Assembly: GCA_031472005.1 (NCBI GenBank)
Contig: PZJY01000008.1
Span: forward strand, 2,625,841 to 2,689,840
Source: Tetracladium setigerum
Lineage: Eukaryota; Ascomycota; Leotiomycetes; Helotiales
Direction: 5' to 3'
DNA: 64,000 nucleotides
Shown: in pieces, positions 11,313 through 23,799 of the stretch
Layout of the letters: each line of letters starts with the position of its first letter
Numbering within the stretch: position 1 is the first letter of the stretch
Position numbers and translations under genes: made by a program
Notes under the pieces: model-generated
Database searches by the model: none
Told to the model about the DNA's origin: nothing
The model's input: the letters and a program-made list of their open reading frames with translations, nothing else

Positions 11313-12805
11313 ATGTCGGCCCGCACTGCTACGCGTAGCCACAATGCCTCGTCTCCTCCCCGCAATCAAGAAGCTGCCCGATTGAGGAATACGCGAAGTC
11401 ACAGCATAGATCTGGGCGCCGCATCCAGCTCGAAGGACGCAAAGCGAGATTCACGACAATCAAGTGTATCAAGCGCAACTGGTAACTCGAGTAAAGCCAG
11501 TAAAGGAAAGGGAACAGCGAACTCGAATGCGAAAGGGATGGGGAAGGGAAAGAGAGCGCAAAAGGTCAACATAGGTGAGCAGGCATGTTGCGACGCGTTG
11601 CTCTAGCTGTTGACGATGCCTCCAGATTTGTCCGCTGTTCCAGAGGACTCCGAGGACTCTGAGTCGTCCAACTCTGATGAATTTGACTCCAATTCTATTG
11701 ATATTGAGGAGGATGGCCTTAGCGAAGACTCTGAGCCCAATTCAAGTAACAGAGCAAAATCGCGCGGCCAGCCAAAGGCACAAGAAAAGTAGCTCACTTC
11801 CGTCTAAGAATCACCTTTCTCCGCTGACCTGCCCAGGAAAAATGATGCCGAAACCTACAAGAAATTGTTTGCCGCGAAATCATCTACTGCCGAACCTGTT
11901 GAAAGGGCAGCGGCCAACGCCAAAGCGTACAAGAATTTATTTGGTGCAAAACCATCCGCTACTGAACCCATTCAACGGGCAGCGGCTCCATCCTCACGAT
12001 CTGCGCAACCTGGTTCGGTTCCAGTAGCCACGAAGACATCGTCCAGACAAAACGAGGAAGATGCAAGACCAAGTGGGAGCTCGGCTGCAGAGCTTCAGGA
12101 AGCATGGGTGCAAGATCGAAGAGACAACAACAAAGAGAATACAAGACCTGCGCAGAAAATACAACCAGCCAAGAGGAAGCGCCAGAAGGAGCCCACAGAA
12201 GAGGAGGATAGTGAAGGATTCCAGTCAGATACCAGGCGCCCCGATCCAGCGCGAAAGCAAAGACCAGCTACCGCTGCAAAATTCTCAGACCCTCCTCCCG
12301 CGAAGCGTGCCAAAGTTCCAAGCGCGTCCGTTTCACCCGCTAGCGATAACCACAGGGCCCGGAGAGATGTCGAAGAATCAGAAGAGGAGGAGGTTGATGC
12401 GCCAATGAGCACACTAGTCAAAACTGTAGCGAGGAAGAACGTGGAACTGGTAGCGATGACAAATTACAATTATCGGGGTCGAACTCCTTGGTCAGATAAT
12501 GACGAAGCTCTACTCATTCAATACATTGAGGAGTACGGTTGCAAATGGGCTTACCTCGCCAAACTGCCGGGGTGGGAGCTGGAACGTCCAAACTTTCAAG
12601 TTCAATTGAAAGATAAGGCTAGAAACATAAAGGTTTCCTACCTAAAGTAAGTTCATCATGTCCCCTCATTTGCAATATATTGACCTGGGATAGAGCGAGG
12701 ATGCCAATTCCAGTGAACTTCAGCCAGGTACGCTTGGGAAAGAAAGAGATCGACATTGTCAGGAAGGTAGACCCTCACTATAATCAAGACGAAGAAGATG
12801 AGTAG
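11313..12805 (+). CDS. Myb/SANT protein with telobox-like C-terminal domain
   Basis: Exons 11313-11574, 11626-11788, 11837-12646 and 12694-12805; all junctions keep frame. The first 300 residues are disordered, Ser/Lys-rich, with an acidic patch (EDSEDSESSNSDEFDSNS) and a pair of similar segments (TYKKLFAAKSSTAEPVERAA and AYKNLFGAKPSATEPIQRAA, about residues 145-185). The C-terminus is a single Myb-like domain: RTPWSDNDEALLIQYIEEYG, then WAYLAKLPGW and QLKDKARNIKVSYLK. The LKDKARN signature resembles the telobox LKDKWRN of telomere-repeat binding proteins (TRF, Taz1, Tbf1 type), with Ala in place of the usual Trp. A nuclear DNA-binding role is likely; telomeric TTAGGG binding is a hypothesis. 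Confidence 0.75.
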
Positions 12806-13504
12806 TTCACTTCGGGATGGGTCTTTTTTGTTTTGATGAGGGAGCATGAACTTTGAATTTATCTGGCGTGAATGGCATTCTTAGGTTTGGCGTTGGACTG
12901 GAGGAGAAGGAGTTAGTGGTCGGGAGTTTTCTGCCAGGAGTTCCAGTCTACGCTGCGTTCCATATCCTTTGCGAAGAAGGCAGCCCATTTCAGCCTATTG
13001 CATTCACAGGGACATGGAAAATAAAGCTCGATATTATTTGATCACGAATAAACAAACTCGATATCTTTTGCATATGATCTTGTCCTCACGTGCGGCTCAT
13101 TGTCCAGATCTTGCCTTACCCCAGATTTCCTCACCCACACTCCACCCAGCTTACGTAACTCAGAAACATCGTCATCAACCTCCCTCCGTTGTGATCTATT
13201 AGCAGTCGCTCGCCAGCAAACAGCTGCTTCAGATCTGCCGCTCAACTACAAGTTCCATTATCTACCAAAAATACGAGCAGGCTCGGATTGTGATTCTCTT
13301 TCGAGAATCGGCCACCCCCCAACGACTTTTGAAAGGGCGGGCTTCTCGGACATTGTACACCACAACCTGAATCAGCAGCGCGAATCGCTGTGAGTAATCT
13401 GTCTTGAATACGCAACCCTACGAAGCTCTTGTGAACATTTCCTTGGATCATCGGCACGAGTAGCAGCTACATCTCTATCATTTCACAACACACGACGCCC
13501 TAGA
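12806..13504. other. Intergenic, no gene seen
   Basis: 3' region of the Myb gene and promoter of the Vps62-like gene. Short frames only. Confidence 0.5.
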
Positions 13505-14789
13505 ATGGGAGCAGCCAGGATGGATAACTCCGGTCCCAAAAGCGTTGACGGGTTTGGGTTGGAGAAGGGAGGCGCAGAAGAAAGACCTGCGGCAGAGTAT
13601 GGGTGGGATAATATGCGAAGATGCAAGGAGAGAAAAGGTTTAAACCTGCGGGTAAGCATCTCCTGCAATTGGAATACAGATCTCTAACATATACCCAGGT
13701 GTTTATTGCCTCCTGTATAATTTTCTTGCTCTTGTGGCATTGTGGAACTCTTAATTCTGCAATTATCGTACAGCCACCGCGACATGTCCTCGGCGTGCCA
13801 CAGTATGTATTAGACTATGGTGAGTACATGCCTCCGATTTTAGATATCACCTAACAATTGCAGCTCCACTTGTCTGGCTCGACGAGGAAGAATCCTATTT
13901 CCCATCCGACATCTCCGCTCAGGTTGCTAATACAATACCGTACAAGAATCGAACGGAGCTCAAATCATACCCCCAGCCTCTTACCATCATTAACCTTGAC
14001 CTTCTCAACAACTTTGGAAAAAATGGCACAAATATATTCCTCACATCTGCGATTGACGTCCGAGAGGAACCCGCGTTCTTCGAAGGAGTTGTTCCATCCT
14101 CCTCAACACACAAGACGGATTCCGCAATTTCTTGTTCCATCATAATCACAAACCAGGGAAATGGCACTGTGGATGCATTCTACATGTATTTCTATGCCTT
14201 CAATCTCGGAAATGTGGTGTTGTGGCACGAACTGGGCGATCACATTGGGGACTGGGAGCATAACATGATTCGGTTCAAGGATGGTAAACCAGTACAGATG
14301 TGGTTCTCCCAGCATGGGAATGGGCAAGCTTTTACTTATGAGGCGGTGGAGAAGATTGGAATTCGGCCGGTGTCTTACTCCGCCCGAGGATCACACGCCA
14401 ATTATGCAATTCAAGGAACGCATGACCATCTTATTCCAGATTTCAACGGACCCATCGGGTTCCTTTTGGATTACACCTCTAAGGGCACGCTTTGGGATCC
14501 TACACTTTCCACTTACTTCTACAACTATAATGTGTCATCTGTTGAAGTTGGCGAACCGGGAGAATTCGAAAGTATTGACGAATCCCCAGTTGCAGCGATG
14601 AGATATAGGGGTAAATGGGGAGACGAACAGTACGCAGATGATGATCCACGTCAACCGAAAAAGTTCTTTGGATTTAGTAAATATGTGGGAGGCCCGACCG
14701 GACCCATCGACAAACAGCTGCACAGAAAGTTGATTTGTCCTAATAATGGGATTCCTTGCATTGTTAGGAAAGCTTTGTCAGTTGTTTGA
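13505..14789 (+). CDS. Vps62-family protein (vacuolar protein sorting-associated)
   Basis: Exons 13505-13651, 13699-13819 and 13864-14789 give an intact protein of 397 residues. A single hydrophobic segment (about residues 50-68, FIASCIIFLLLWHCG) near the N-terminus should act as a signal anchor. It is followed by APLVWLDEEESYFPSD and the conserved core with GDWEHNMIRFKDGKP and YSARGSHANY, then WDPTLSTYFYNYN. These blocks are characteristic of the Vps62 family (yeast VPS62 was found through cytoplasm-to-vacuole targeting defects). The histidines in WEHN and GSHANY are conserved in the family and may be functional. Both introns carry clear donors and the CTAAC branch site. Confidence 0.85.
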
Positions 14790-15910
14790 GAGTGGATTTG
14801 AGTTGAAAGATACCCGTGCTAGATTGCATATTCTGGATTTGGCGTTTTGCAAGGGCTGGCGTGCTTTGGAGTTGCGGTATACGTTAGCATCGAGTTTGAG
14901 GATATCTGGGACAAGAACTTGTATTGGTGGGCTGACCATTCGTTGAACTTGATCACATCAACTCAGTATTTTGCAAAGGAACTATTTTGTTACTAGGAGG
15001 ACAGTGTTCTCAGTGCCATTGACTGATCTGTTGCTCAAGCCGTCCAACTATTATTCCAAGAGGATTTTACAGGGTTCTAAAGTAAGAACTATGGTGTTGA
15101 CGTTAGGATTGATATTAAGGCAGAAGAAGTTTGAAGCAATGCTCTCAATTCTCGGAGACGAACTGGGCCAGAGATTGAAAGCGGGTTGGAGGAAGCTTCT
15201 AAGATCATGCTCTGCAAGTCTCAAGGATCGAGTTGATCTATTTCTCGCATGCACACGCGCGGGAGACTCGAATACGCTTTGAAGTTTACAAGAGAATACG
15301 AGCCGCAGCCGAGAGCGAGACAACGTGATGCGATTCTCCCATCGTGCATCAAACGTTACCAATCATACCGCACATTTTCTTCGTTATATTGCGTTCGGTT
15401 GCATCCTCTATTCACATCAGCTGAGTAGGGAACACTTCCCGAGAAAGACTTTGCTTTCGTTCTTTGCTCTTATTTACCCCAGCTTCTTCAATGCCTCGGT
15501 CCTCAAATCAAATCGAACGCTGTCTGCGAGTCTCGGCTCTTCCACTTAATTTGACTAAAATGAGAAGATTGTAGTTGTTGAAATTATTTATTACTTCGCT
15601 TGCAAACGGGCCTGACCCCAGATTAATATATATCAATGTGTTTTTGGCTAAATGCGGATTCCTCCCCTCCAACCAAATTCGGGCGGTCCGAAGAAGCGGG
15701 ACCCTATAACAAGTGAAACATATTCCCCTTTCAATCTATATATACTAAGTCTTTGCTGGCCAAGAGATTTGAGAGTCACAAGTATGTCTATTTCTTCAAT
15801 ATCATCGCACTGAGGTACATCAGAGATTTGTATAAAAACACACAGGTATGACCTCTTCATGTCACTCGTATTTCCTCCTCATTCACTCATAGTCTCACAG
15901 AACCGCAGCC
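14790..15910. other. Intergenic, no gene seen
   Basis: About 1.1 kb. 14790-15540 has no frame with recognisable content. 15600-15910 is the likely promoter of the AA9 gene: CT-rich just before the start, with a TATATATA tract near 15738. Confidence 0.5.
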
Positions 15911-17002
15911 ATGAAGAGCTCTAGCCTTTCTCTTCTTTCATTCCTGCTTCCTGTTATTTCAGGTCACGCCATTTTCCAGCGCGTTTCCGTCAATGGAGTA
16001 GACCAAGGTCTTCTCAATGGAGTACGATCACCTTCGAGCAACGATCCCGTTCAAAACGTCCAGTCTCAAGACATCACCTGTAACGTTGGGCTTCAAAGCC
16101 CAGTTTCCACAGCTATCATTCAGATTCCCGGGGTGCTCAGGTAGGAGCACAGTATCAACATCTTATTGGTGGTCCACAAGGTTCCAACGATCCCGACAAT
16201 CCAATTGCTGCCAGTCATAAAGGTCCCCTTACTGTTTATTTGGCCAAGGTGCGTTTCTATTTCCATGTCAAGATGTTGCTGACGTTGTAGGTTGCCAATG
16301 CCGGTACTTCTGGGACGACTGGACTTTCATGGTTCAAGATTGCCGAGGAAGGCTTCAATACCGCAACATCAAAGTGGGGAGTTGACACTTTGCTTGCTCA
16401 AAATGGATGGTGGTACTTTACATTCCCATCTTGCATCGCTCCAGGTCACTACCTGATGCGTGTTGAGTGAGTTTTATGATCCACGCTCTTTCCTTAGCCC
16501 TACTAACAACTCCAGAATCATCGCACTTCACTCTGCCTATACCACCGGCCAAGCACAATTCTACCCAGCTTGCGCCAATATCGAAGTTACTGGCAACGGA
16601 GCCTTCACCCCCAGCAGCACTGTCAACTTTCCTGGTGCATATTCCGCGACCGACCCGGGCATCAAACTCAACATCTACGGAAACACAGGCACTGCAAATA
16701 ACAATGGGCAGCCATACAAGATTCCAGGACCAGCGGTCATCACTTGCCCATCGGGTCCTCAAACCACCGCCACCACTGCTGTGCGAACAACCACAACACT
16801 GATTACAACGACTTCTGTGCGAACTTCAACTGCCATTCCTCAAACCACGAGTTCAAGAACGACAACTACAACAACCGCCACCACTGGAGCTGGAGCGCCA
16901 CTTTGGGGACAATGTGGTGGAGGAACCTGGGCTGGGCCGTTCACTTGTGCACAAGGTACTTGTGTTGCTCAATCTCAATGGTACTCCCAATGCACGCCTT
17001 AG
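15911..17002 (+). CDS. AA9 lytic polysaccharide monooxygenase with CBM1, one apparent frameshift
   Basis: Exons 15911-16248, 16291-16466 and 16516-17002. The signal peptide ends before His-19 (ISG|HAIFQRVSVNG), so the mature protein starts with the copper-binding His of the histidine brace. The second copper region is YQHLIGGPQ...AASHKGPLTVYLAKV, followed by GWWYFTFPSCIAPGHYLMR and IIALHSAYTTGQAQFYPACA, standard AA9 blocks. A Thr-rich linker leads to a C-terminal CBM1 (WGQCGGGTWAGPFTCAQG, ending in WYSQC). These secreted enzymes cleave cellulose oxidatively. The frame breaks at the G run 16130-16133 (IPG then GAQVGAQYQH); five instead of four G would restore it. If real, it would remove most of the catalytic domain. 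Confidence 0.85.
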
Positions 17003-18190
17003 GCGTGGAATTTGAAAGATTTGGGAACTGAGTTGATCGAGTGATGGGGAAAGACTACGAGAGATAGGTTCTTGTTTAACACCCATGTACTTGTTCACTA
17101 AAGAGCTTTTCTCAATTTCTCATTTCTTTCAATGTGTGGATTTTGAAAACATACTTCGCAAAGCTTTTTGTCAAGCGAGATGATAGACGAATTAAGATTT
17201 GTACTTTTGAACCTTGACAATATTGCAAATATAAGTTTCTAGTTTCTACATCTAGAGAGTTGGATATATTTTAAACCATCACGCGAGCGTCTATTTTCGA
17301 TTGCAGCGATTGGATTAGGTCTTTTTAACTCTGTCATTTTCAGCCGCCAAGCTGCGAGTTGTCGCTTGTACGATGGTTCAAGTTCAGCCCTACGAAGGCT
17401 GGACACTCTTAAATTCAATGACAAGGCTAATCTGACTGCACAAAGTAGAAGACTTCGTCCGGAGTGGGAGTAAAGTTGACTGTAGTGCAAGAAGACAACC
17501 GGACTAGAAGGTAACATTGCATGATTTTCATTAGAATATGGGGCCATCTAGGCATATGTTTTCACCGCAAATCAATGTACTTGGTATCAGAATCAGAAAT
17601 CTCTGTATCAGTACAAAGCATCCACTTATTACCGATATTTAGGTATTTCGGAATATGGCCAAACCTGGTAATAGCCCGGCCTGGTTTTTAGTTTTATTGT
17701 TTGCCAAAGCCTTGCACAAAAATCAACGTTTGGTTATGTCATTTCAGCCCATAGGGAAAAACCTCACTAAGATAATATAAACTGTCTTATAACTTTACCA
17801 AACACGCCAAACTCCGAGGCTGGACAGTAGTATTATGAACAAGCCGGTTCTCCAGATTGTTTTAGAAAATCTTGAACCAGAATTGATTTTTCCATGTCTT
17901 GGCACATCCCCAAAATCAACCTCCTGGGGCCCGAGGCGCATACCACTGCATATGTCTATTTGCTAGAGGCAAATTATATCATAACCAAGAGAATTTCTCG
18001 AAAGCTTCAGCCTCCAGCAGCATACTGGGCGGTAAACTCACTCTTGGCACAGTCATCCACAGCTCACAACAGAAAGAAGAAACACTAGCCAAATATCGTC
18101 ATCAATTCCTTTCTCTGCTCGTCTCTGTCGTTCGTTCTGATTCTTCTCTTTCTCTACAGCTGTGAAGTTTCGAGTACCAGCAACATCAAC
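17003..18190. other. Intergenic, no gene seen
   Basis: About 1.2 kb without a convincing frame. 17560-17880 is fairly AT-rich. 18060-18190 is a CT-rich leader before the next gene. Confidence 0.5.
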
Positions 18191-19318
18191 ATGTCATTCA
18201 AGTCCCTCTTCTTCGCCACTATCGCGGTACTCGCAACTTCGAGATTTGCCCAGGCTCAGCGTCCATAGACTTCGGAGCTTACCTTATGTGATTGGTACAC
18301 CAAAGCCCTTTTGAAAGATAACACCGGCGAGAACCAACTCAAGTATATTACCCTTTTTGTGAACACTGCTATGATTGGGAATTGTACGTCTCTATGCCCT
18401 CTTAATTTCTTAGTTCAATCTAAATTGACTGACAACAATATCAGTTACCCCAAATCAATTCAATGTTACTGTTCCTGGGGTCCTCACAAACGGCACTATA
18501 AATGGCACAAAGGTGGATCTCGCACCCTACTTCAACGGAGCTCTTGCTTCAACTAATACTGGTCAAATGACTGGCAAACCAGTCAATTTCCTTGATGGAG
18601 GGGGGGCACTGCCTCTTACATTAGGAAAGGCATCCAACAACACTCAATCTAAACAACAGTATGTCTTTCCTTTTCCCCTCCGAATGCCATCATCTAAGTA
18701 CACTTCTAGTATGCTATTTACCCATCTTTACCAATTCTTTGGCGACTTCTTTCGATGCTCCAAACAAGGAACAACAAATTATCCAGCATACGGCGGCCGG
18801 AGCTCCCAATACGAAGTCCATAAGTTCATGGGACTCTCCAACATAGAATTCACCTACTTCGTTCAACAATTTAACCTCAGCGCACTGTCCTTGGGCTTTG
18901 TTGGGACAGATATAGATTCTGTTGGTTTGGCTCTCACAAACATGTCCGGCGTGCGATGCAGCCCAAAATTCGCTATGCGCCCTGAACAAGAACATCAATT
19001 ACAGGCCATATGTATTGAAGATTCCTGTCCTCTTTCTCCTCGTAGTGGTGGTGTGTGTGTGCGGGCTACGAGGCCGTAATTCAGCCTGCAAATGTCACTG
19101 CTACAGACATTGCGACCTCTTCAGCTTCCGAAAGCAAAGGCAGTAGCGGAGGAAGTAGTAATGTCGTTGCGATTGGCATCGGCGTTGCAGTAGCAGGTGC
19201 TATTCTTGCGTTGGCGGCGGGATTCCTACTATGGAGAAGGAGGAAGAAGACAACGAAAGAAGTGGCAACGGCAGAGGCAGAGGGGCCATCGAGCCGCAGT
19301 TTGGTAAAGCAGAGTTAG
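18191..19318 (+). pseudogene. Decayed secreted/single-pass membrane protein gene
   Basis: The ATG at 18191 opens a clean signal peptide (MSFKSLFFATIAVLATSRFA, then QAQRP) that runs straight into TAG at 18266-18268. Reading continues in the same frame with LCDWYTKALLKDNTGENQ, and after two plausible introns with VPGVLTNGTINGT, VNFLDGGGA, LFTHLYQFFG, AYGG and VHKFMGLS, then CIEDSCPL. Near 19050-19060 the frame changes inside a GT repeat; one fewer GT unit leads into GYEAVIQPANVTATDI, a transmembrane helix (VVAIGIGVAVAGAILALAAG) and the basic stop-transfer LLWRRRKK. The layout (signal peptide, Cys-bearing N-glycosylated ectodomain, TM, short tail) is that of a surface protein of unknown function. 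A premature stop plus a repeat-unit change make a non-functional copy likely, although the frameshift alone could be technical. Confidence 0.6.
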
Positions 19319-19785
19319 CGGACGATCAGAGAGTGTTGGAGAGCGAGGAGAAGTCAAAAGAAGGCTTGAAATTCAGTGTTGAGAATACCTCGGGTGCGCA
19401 TGAGTTGCCTACGGAGGTAACACAGTATGAGCTTGCTTAAACGTGTGTTATGAGAGGGCTGCAGTCTGCTTCGTATTGTGTTTTGCGTGTTTGGAGATCA
19501 GTGTACAATTCAATTCCAAAAAAAGTATCTATTTGCACTTAAATCATGGACGAGTTACCTAGCAATCAATATTCATCCGCGTATCACTGACAAAATAAAG
19601 AAGTGATTGTCGTCCATAACTCCGACACATACACAAACACTACACAACCTTGGCATTGTTCAGACATACGATCTGATCAATTTATAGTTCTTAATACTGT
19701 CTTCGCGTCTGTCTACTAGGATCCGCAATTGCCGCCTTTATTTACCCTGAGTTCAGCGGGAAAAAAGGACAGGTCGTCAACAGGT
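19319..19785. other. Convergent 3' regions
   Basis: A short open tail (to about 19440) overlaps the end of the pseudogene in another frame. The rest is 3' flank of the converging lipid-kinase gene, with nothing else seen. Confidence 0.4.
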
Positions 19786-21176
19786 TCATGCTTCCAACAC
19801 TGTTGAAACGATAGACAGTACCTCTTCCCTCGCATCAACAACGTGAACATCAAACCAACCGCCTTCCTCAATAGCAACGATGGCGCCATCAATGCAAACT
19901 CGTCTCCACTTCCAATCGTTTCCACTCTCCTTCATTGATATCTTCACCTGCTTGACCTTCTCATACCCTACCTCTTCTCTCAGCACATGCTTTCCTCCAT
20001 CGTATGCACTGGTCATTACATCCATCGCCTGCTTTCCATCCAGAGGACCAAAATGAATGAGCCTCAACTGCCCATCAAGCGGGGTACTATCTGGCGATAT
20101 GGTGAAACCTTTCTCTAGGTTGGAAACCAGGGTCATAAGTAAGTATCCGTGCTCGGATCTCCCCAACAACTGCTTCCCCCCCTCGTAATCTCAACGTCAG
20201 CCAGATATGCATGCGCAGACCTGTTCTCAGGAAACAGTAGATTGTTGGCAACAATCCCAAATCTCTTGTCCCCGTGCTTTCGGTATTCCGTGGTGTCCGA
20301 ATCTGCCACCAAGGTGGAATGAAGTCCATAGCTGGCAACTACGGCACCGTAGAGAGAATCTTGGTGTAGTTTTATGGCATCTCGACCTTCATTTGTGAGA
20401 AGTCTGGAGCCAGGTGAGAATTTGGCCTGAAATATAGGAAGTGAGCGAGGTTTGCCATTGATAAGTGTTCGCAGGCTCTGGATGTAGATTGATGGACTTG
20501 GCGACTGTTTGTGGAGGGAGTGGAACAGAGCGTTACCCGTTCCGAGCGGGAATAGGACGACAACTGGTTTTGTGTATGTTCTTTATTGAATTAGCTTGGA
20601 AACGAGGACATGGGAGATCTCTCACTCTGATTGTTCGGTTTCTGAAAGTGGGTTGATTGTATCAACAATTCCCCCATCACCACTCAGCATCAGCACGGTT
20701 TGTTTCTTTCCTCCGTTCGCAGCAGGTTGTAGAGTCCCAGCAACGAATTCCTTCAAGGATTTTGCACTTTTCGTATGAATGATGTTCAGTCTGGATCCCG
20801 GTAATCCGATTGCATCCAGGACAGGCAGCAAGATCTCCTCCGAAAACTGCCCCGCGAGTCCCGTTCCGGATCTGGTGGAAACCAGAAGAGTGACTTCGTA
20901 AGCCTCCTCAAGATAGGATGGCAGGCCTTTGGAAAGCCACTGATCCAGAAACTCTTTGGGAAGTATCGAAGCGTGCGTTTCTCGCAACTCAAATGGCTTG
21001 TCCTCCCCCACAACTTGCAAGCTCAAGATCTTGTATCCGCCGGAGCTCCGACCATCTTCAACGACGGTGATTACATGATCATCTTTGATTGTGTATGCTC
21101 CTGCTCCCCATTCGAGGATTCCATTGGAGTAGGAGGACTCCATCACGATGGGTGCATCATGTGGCATGTTGGGCAT
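19786..21176 (-). CDS. Diacylglycerol/sphingoid-base kinase family protein, one apparent frameshift
   Basis: Exons 20626-21176 and 19786-20580; the intron runs GTGAGAG...CTAATTCAATAAAG. The catalytic DAGK domain shows the nucleotide-binding LMLSGDGGIVDTIN motif (family consensus GGDGT) followed by KPVVVLFPLGTGNALF and, further on, YGLHSTLVAD and KRFGIVANNLL. This is the fold of LCB4/LCB5-type sphingoid long-chain base kinases and diacylglycerol kinases, which phosphorylate lipid substrates at membranes. In the second exon the frame changes at a C7 run on the plus strand (20176-20182); eight would continue EITRGGKQLLGRSEHGYLL. The start at 21176 is the first Met of the frame; an upstream exon cannot be excluded. 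Substrate choice cannot be read from the sequence. Confidence 0.75.
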
Positions 21177-23059
21177 GTGCGGAGATGTTGTCGATGGAGG
21201 GTTGAAGTTGGTCTCACAGCTGAGGTTTGCGGATGTTTAGGCATGGTGACATTTGAAGCTGGGTGTGCTCCGGTGTTGCGCTTCACTTCAAAGGAATAAT
21301 CCATGAGGGAAGTGACGCGATACTCACCTTCCTCTCGGATCAATCGCCGAAGACGCAGAGTCTTGATTATTTTGCATTATTTCTTATGCAGGAGGTGCCT
21401 ACAGTACCTATTTGTCTGATGTTTATACTGTACAGTACAGGCCAAGTACGGTTATGCAACAAGCAGGCTCGGACATCTACCTCCAATCATATAACTCTGT
21501 TTCACTCCTAATCTTAAGGCCTCAGCCACATCTGGGGACGAGTTCTTTTAGTCATTTTTGTCGTATTTACATACTGTGGCACTCTAATGACACGGAGAAG
21601 AAAAAAATCTCCTCGCCTTGCCAAGAACAAGAACAAACACTTTCTCGGGCGGGTGATGTGATGGAGGGGTCCTTCCTTGTCCTTCTGCCCGATGAGATCA
21701 TTATGGACAACCCCACTACGGAGTAGGTACTAGGTAGTAGTAGGTATCTTAATTCTCGCACTACTATCTATCGTGTGTTTTAACTTTGAGGTTTACACCA
21801 TTTCACCGTGCAAAGACTCAACTGCCGTTCTCATAATGATTGCTAATAATAAAAAAGATTATGGCCTGGTAAGCAGATCAGCCAGATCATACATTCCGCA
21901 CGACTACGAATAATGCGCCGATTTCCACAACCCGTATCAATTCCTTCACTCACTCTCCCTTCCTCTCTACTCTGCCGAGATACCGTTGTTCAGCTTCTCA
22001 GAGATCGGTTATTGAGCGATTTTCCAGTTGTCGTGTGCCCCGACTTCACCCTGCATACCCCCACTACTCGTCCTTTGTTTTTGTTCGCTTCCAAGACGGC
22101 CAGCCTTCTCGGTGAGGCTTTTCTACGTATGCGATGCACTCACTCCTAGATACTGTTTCCCAGCACCATCCAGACCTTTCCAGCGTGTTCCCAAAAGTGG
22201 CGGTGACCTCAGGAGTGACGATTTTCCCTTCCTCCCAAGACGATCCAAGAAGTATCTAAGAATCTAAGAATCCATTATTGCTGTAAGCCGTTGCAAAGGC
22301 CCCGCATAAACATTTGCTTGCCTCGCCTTTTCACCCCGACACAAGGTTTGAGCCTAGAACTTGGAGAGGTCAACAACAATAATAGTAATACATGGTCCTT
22401 GCGGTGTTATGAAATGCAATCAATAGTACTAGTACATGGCAAAAATGATCATGGGAAATCCATTATTGTTATTATGATTATTATTATGGCATCACCAACA
22501 GACTTTGACTTGACCAGTGACTTTAAAAAAGCTTTCTCGGCAACGACGTAATCATATGGCCAAAGCAAAGCCACCGCTCTCTCACCCTCTCTCACTACTC
22601 ACTCTCTCTCTTGCGCCTAGATCAGGCTGTGCACAACATCTCGATAATCACCAGGCTTGGCGGCAAAGATGAATCATCCTTCACCCCCGGAATAGCTTCC
22701 ATCCTCGACGAAGCTATTCGGAAGTAGGTCAGTACCTATAGTAACAGCAATAGTAGTGGGGGCTGCGGCAGGTGGCGAGAATAATGGTGAAAATGGAATG
22801 TTGTCTGCAGTTCTTCGCCCTTCCGCGTGAATTTCGCGATGCATCACGATCGCTAGTTCGCTCGCTAGTGGAAAGTACATAAGCAGGTGCCTTACTCAGT
22901 CTCCCCGAGCTTTTCCTGCCCCTCTTCCTTATCACACAACACAACACAACCACAACACGAACAAACACCAACATTCGATCAACATCAATTGACTCTCTAG
23001 TCCATCAACAAAGTCTCTCAAACATAACAACTATTCAATCTTCCTCCTCCTCCGTCATC
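21177..23059. other. Intergenic, no gene seen
   Basis: About 1.9 kb between divergent genes. It contains a GGTAGTAGTAGGTA microrepeat near 21730 and CT-rich leader DNA at 22560-23059 with ACAACACAAC repeats before the next start. No frame resembles a family. Confidence 0.5.
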
Positions 23060-23799
23060 ATGGCTGACACCACTCAACCCCCCACTACCGCTCCCGTCTC
23101 GAATACCGTCGAGACCGCCTCCTCCTCCTCCCGTTTGGACAATGTCCGCCTCTTCTCCGCCCACTACCCAATCCTCCTCCGAACTCCCGAGGAGAAGGAT
23201 GCCACCGAGGTTCACCAAATCACCTCCGACTCCAACATCTATGACCACAACAACTGGCTGGCTCGCCGTGCTTCCATCTCCGAGGCTGACGCCCTGCAGC
23301 GAATTGAGAAGATGCGTGGATATGCTGCCATGACCCCCCTGCACGCATTGAGTTGGTCGTTGTCCTTCTCTCTGCCCCAGGTGCTGATGAGGAGGGCTCA
23401 ATTATTGGATTGAGCGGTATCCGCGAGTTCAGCGAGCGTCCAGGCAAGAAGATTGCCGAAGTTGGTGCCAGTATTATTGCCGCCCACAAGGACAACAAGG
23501 AGTTCTTCGCCGAATGCCTCAGACTCTCCATTGACTTTGCCCTCGAGAGAGCAGGAGCCAACGCCATTCAGGTCATGATCCACGAGAACAGCGCCGACAA
23601 GTTGGAAATCATGAAGGATTCTTTCGGATGGAAGCGTGGAGCTATCGATGGACAGGGCAAATACCGCAGATACGATGCCGATAAATTGAGATGGGTCGAG
23701 ACAAAGGAGCACATCGCAAAGACGGAACGCAAGGGCGCCGAGGGCCTTGGTTCCAGCATTGGTAGAAAGTTCAGCAGGTTCCTTGGAAAGGGTAATTAG
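23060..23799 (+). CDS. GNAT-like acyltransferase-fold protein, one apparent frameshift
   Basis: A single exon of about 247 residues once one frame change is allowed. N-terminal part: a Thr/Pro/Ser-rich leader, then RLFSAHYPILLRTPEEKDA and a WLARRASISEADALQRIEKM block. C-terminal part: IGLSGIREFSERPGKKIAEV, VGASIIAAHKDNKEFFAECL, SIDFALERAGANAIQVMIHE and SADKLEIMKDSFGWKRGAID. The order (glycine-rich strand, helix, N-x-x-S-x-x-x-x-E-like motif ENSADKLEIM, then GW/GA) is that of RimJ/GNAT N-acetyltransferases. The break lies in the C6 run at 23334-23339 (AAMTP | PARIELVVVLL); seven C would close it. The basic C-terminus ends GRKFSRFLGKGN. No substrate can be inferred. Confidence 0.6.

Noticed and set aside
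20087..20338. Minus-strand frame beginning MPAMDFIPPWWQ
   Set aside because: It is the out-of-frame reading of the lipid-kinase second exon.
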